A model generated the notes under the pieces. That model saw only the letters and a list, made by a program, of their open reading frames with translations. It was not told the origin of the DNA and did not search any database. A stretch of 64,000 nucleotides of DNA, taken from positions 1 to 64,000 of IMG/VR virus record IMGVR_UViG_3300010397_000042. One strand, 5' to 3'. Source of the DNA: a virus. Shown here one piece after another: positions 63,496 through 64,000 of the stretch (positions are counted from its first letter, which is position 1; the number at the start of each line of letters is the position of its first letter). The position numbers and the translations under genes were made by a program.

Positions 63496-64000
63496 ATGAA
63501 ACTTGGAACATTAGATCAGAAGCATAGCTCCTATGATGCTGATCGCTGGTGCCAAGTAGAGGCTCTTGCGAAGGGTGGCAAGAAGTTCCGAGAACATATC
63601 GGCTGCTTTCTTCCGCAGAACCCTGTCGAGCCGGAAGAGATCTACTTCCAACGACGATCGCAGGCTCACTACCGATCGTACATGGGAAGTATTATCAACC
63701 TGTATGTAGGTTGGCTCTTTGCTTCCTCGTTTAGCGTCAAGCCCTACGAGCGTGGAACCGAGACTCCCGTCGCGGAAGTCGACAAGTTCTACGGCTTCTT
63801 TCAAGAAGACGTGGGTAACGAGACTCAGCTCAATGCGTTCATGCAGGAGCGCTTTCGAGGCGCCCTGACGAATCACAAATCGTACTGGCTGATCGAGTTG
63901 CCCAGCAACGATGGTCAAGAAGCTGAGGATGCTGCGGACTACGAGCTTCGTGGTCTTGGTCGAGCAACTCTCAAGGCGATTGAACGCCATGAGATGTACG
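63496..64000 (+). CDS. Portal protein, truncated at the window edge
   Basis: Starts at 63496, 8 bp after the terL stop, and runs off the window. YFQRRSQAHYRSYMGSIINLYVGWLF is typical of SPP1-like portal proteins that form the packaging pore. The first 168 residues are visible. Confidence 0.75.
   Translation, partial: MKLGTLDQKHSSYDADRWCQVEALAKGGKKFREHIGCFLPQNPVEPEEIYFQRRSQAHYRSYMGSIINLYVGWLFASSFSVKPYERGTETPVAEVDKFYGFFQEDVGNETQLNAFMQERFRGALTNHKSYWLIELPSNDGQEAEDAADYELRGLGRATLKAIERHEMY

Overview
The window is most of the genome of a tailed double-stranded DNA bacteriophage, or a prophage-derived contig. It enters at the right with small terminase, large terminase and a truncated portal gene, and at the left with the last virion genes. 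The missing part would therefore be the head and tail module that joins the two window ends. The host looks like a Gram-negative, diderm bacterium: the phage carries several lipoproteins, a spanin-like pair, a GH25 endolysin and sigma70-type promoters (TTGACA, 17 bp, TATAAT-like). A more precise host cannot be fixed from sequence alone. The zinc-finger insertion in the integrase and the mid-50s GC content (judged by eye) would fit a deltaproteobacterial or myxobacterial-like host, but this is only a guess.

Layout. (1) 1-9580, plus strand: end of a virion gene, a 1039-residue collagen-repeat tail fibre, then a tightly overlapping lysis and envelope block holding spanin-like, holin-like and GH25 lysozyme genes. 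Four unrelated predicted proteases sit among them (metzincin-like, papain-like, HEXXH, trypsin-like), with a BppU-like baseplate protein and a calcineurin-like phosphoesterase. (2) 9585-15044, minus strand: a 47-bp segment matching the 3' half of a tRNA-Phe gene (probable attP), a run of small coupled genes, an atypical tyrosine integrase with an excisionase-like gene, two tRNA-like elements and a clear tmRNA gene. (3) 15151-17763, minus: SSB, RecB-like nuclease and Sak4-type ATPase, a recombination module. (4) 18073-34977, plus: replication and nucleotide metabolism, with HNH endonuclease, family B DNA polymerase, beta-class DNA methyltransferase, MazG-like hydrolase, ThyX, class II ribonucleotide reductase, DraRnl-like RNA ligase, SF2 helicase, VRR-NUC nuclease, DUF3310 and a primase-polymerase/VirE helicase. 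(5) 34964-58695, mostly minus: about 65 small accessory genes, including glycosyltransferase, cREC-type receiver, RadC-like, ParB-like, DUF4417, a MoxR ATPase with a VWA-like partner, SLOG, a DnaJ-type zinc finger and an HTH regulator. (6) 58746-64000, plus: glycosyltransferase, tandem-HTH protein, terminases and portal.

How it works together. Most genes are translationally coupled by ATGA overlaps. Transcription is punctuated by a family of about 19 near-identical promoters, TTGACA-N-ACTCT-N-AG, 16-18 bp, then a -10 box. They often overlap the stop codon of the upstream gene, and in the accessory block the -10 usually ends 5-7 bp before the ATG, which predicts leaderless mRNAs. The extra conserved block fused to the -35 looks like a dispersed operator, comparable in layout to the stoperators of mycobacteriophage L5, and is the best candidate here for an undescribed regulatory system. 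A scattered set of possible RNA-repair functions (RNA ligase, cREC protein, tmRNA) and the protease cluster are the other notable themes. Several genes are interrupted by single in-frame stops or one-base frameshifts.
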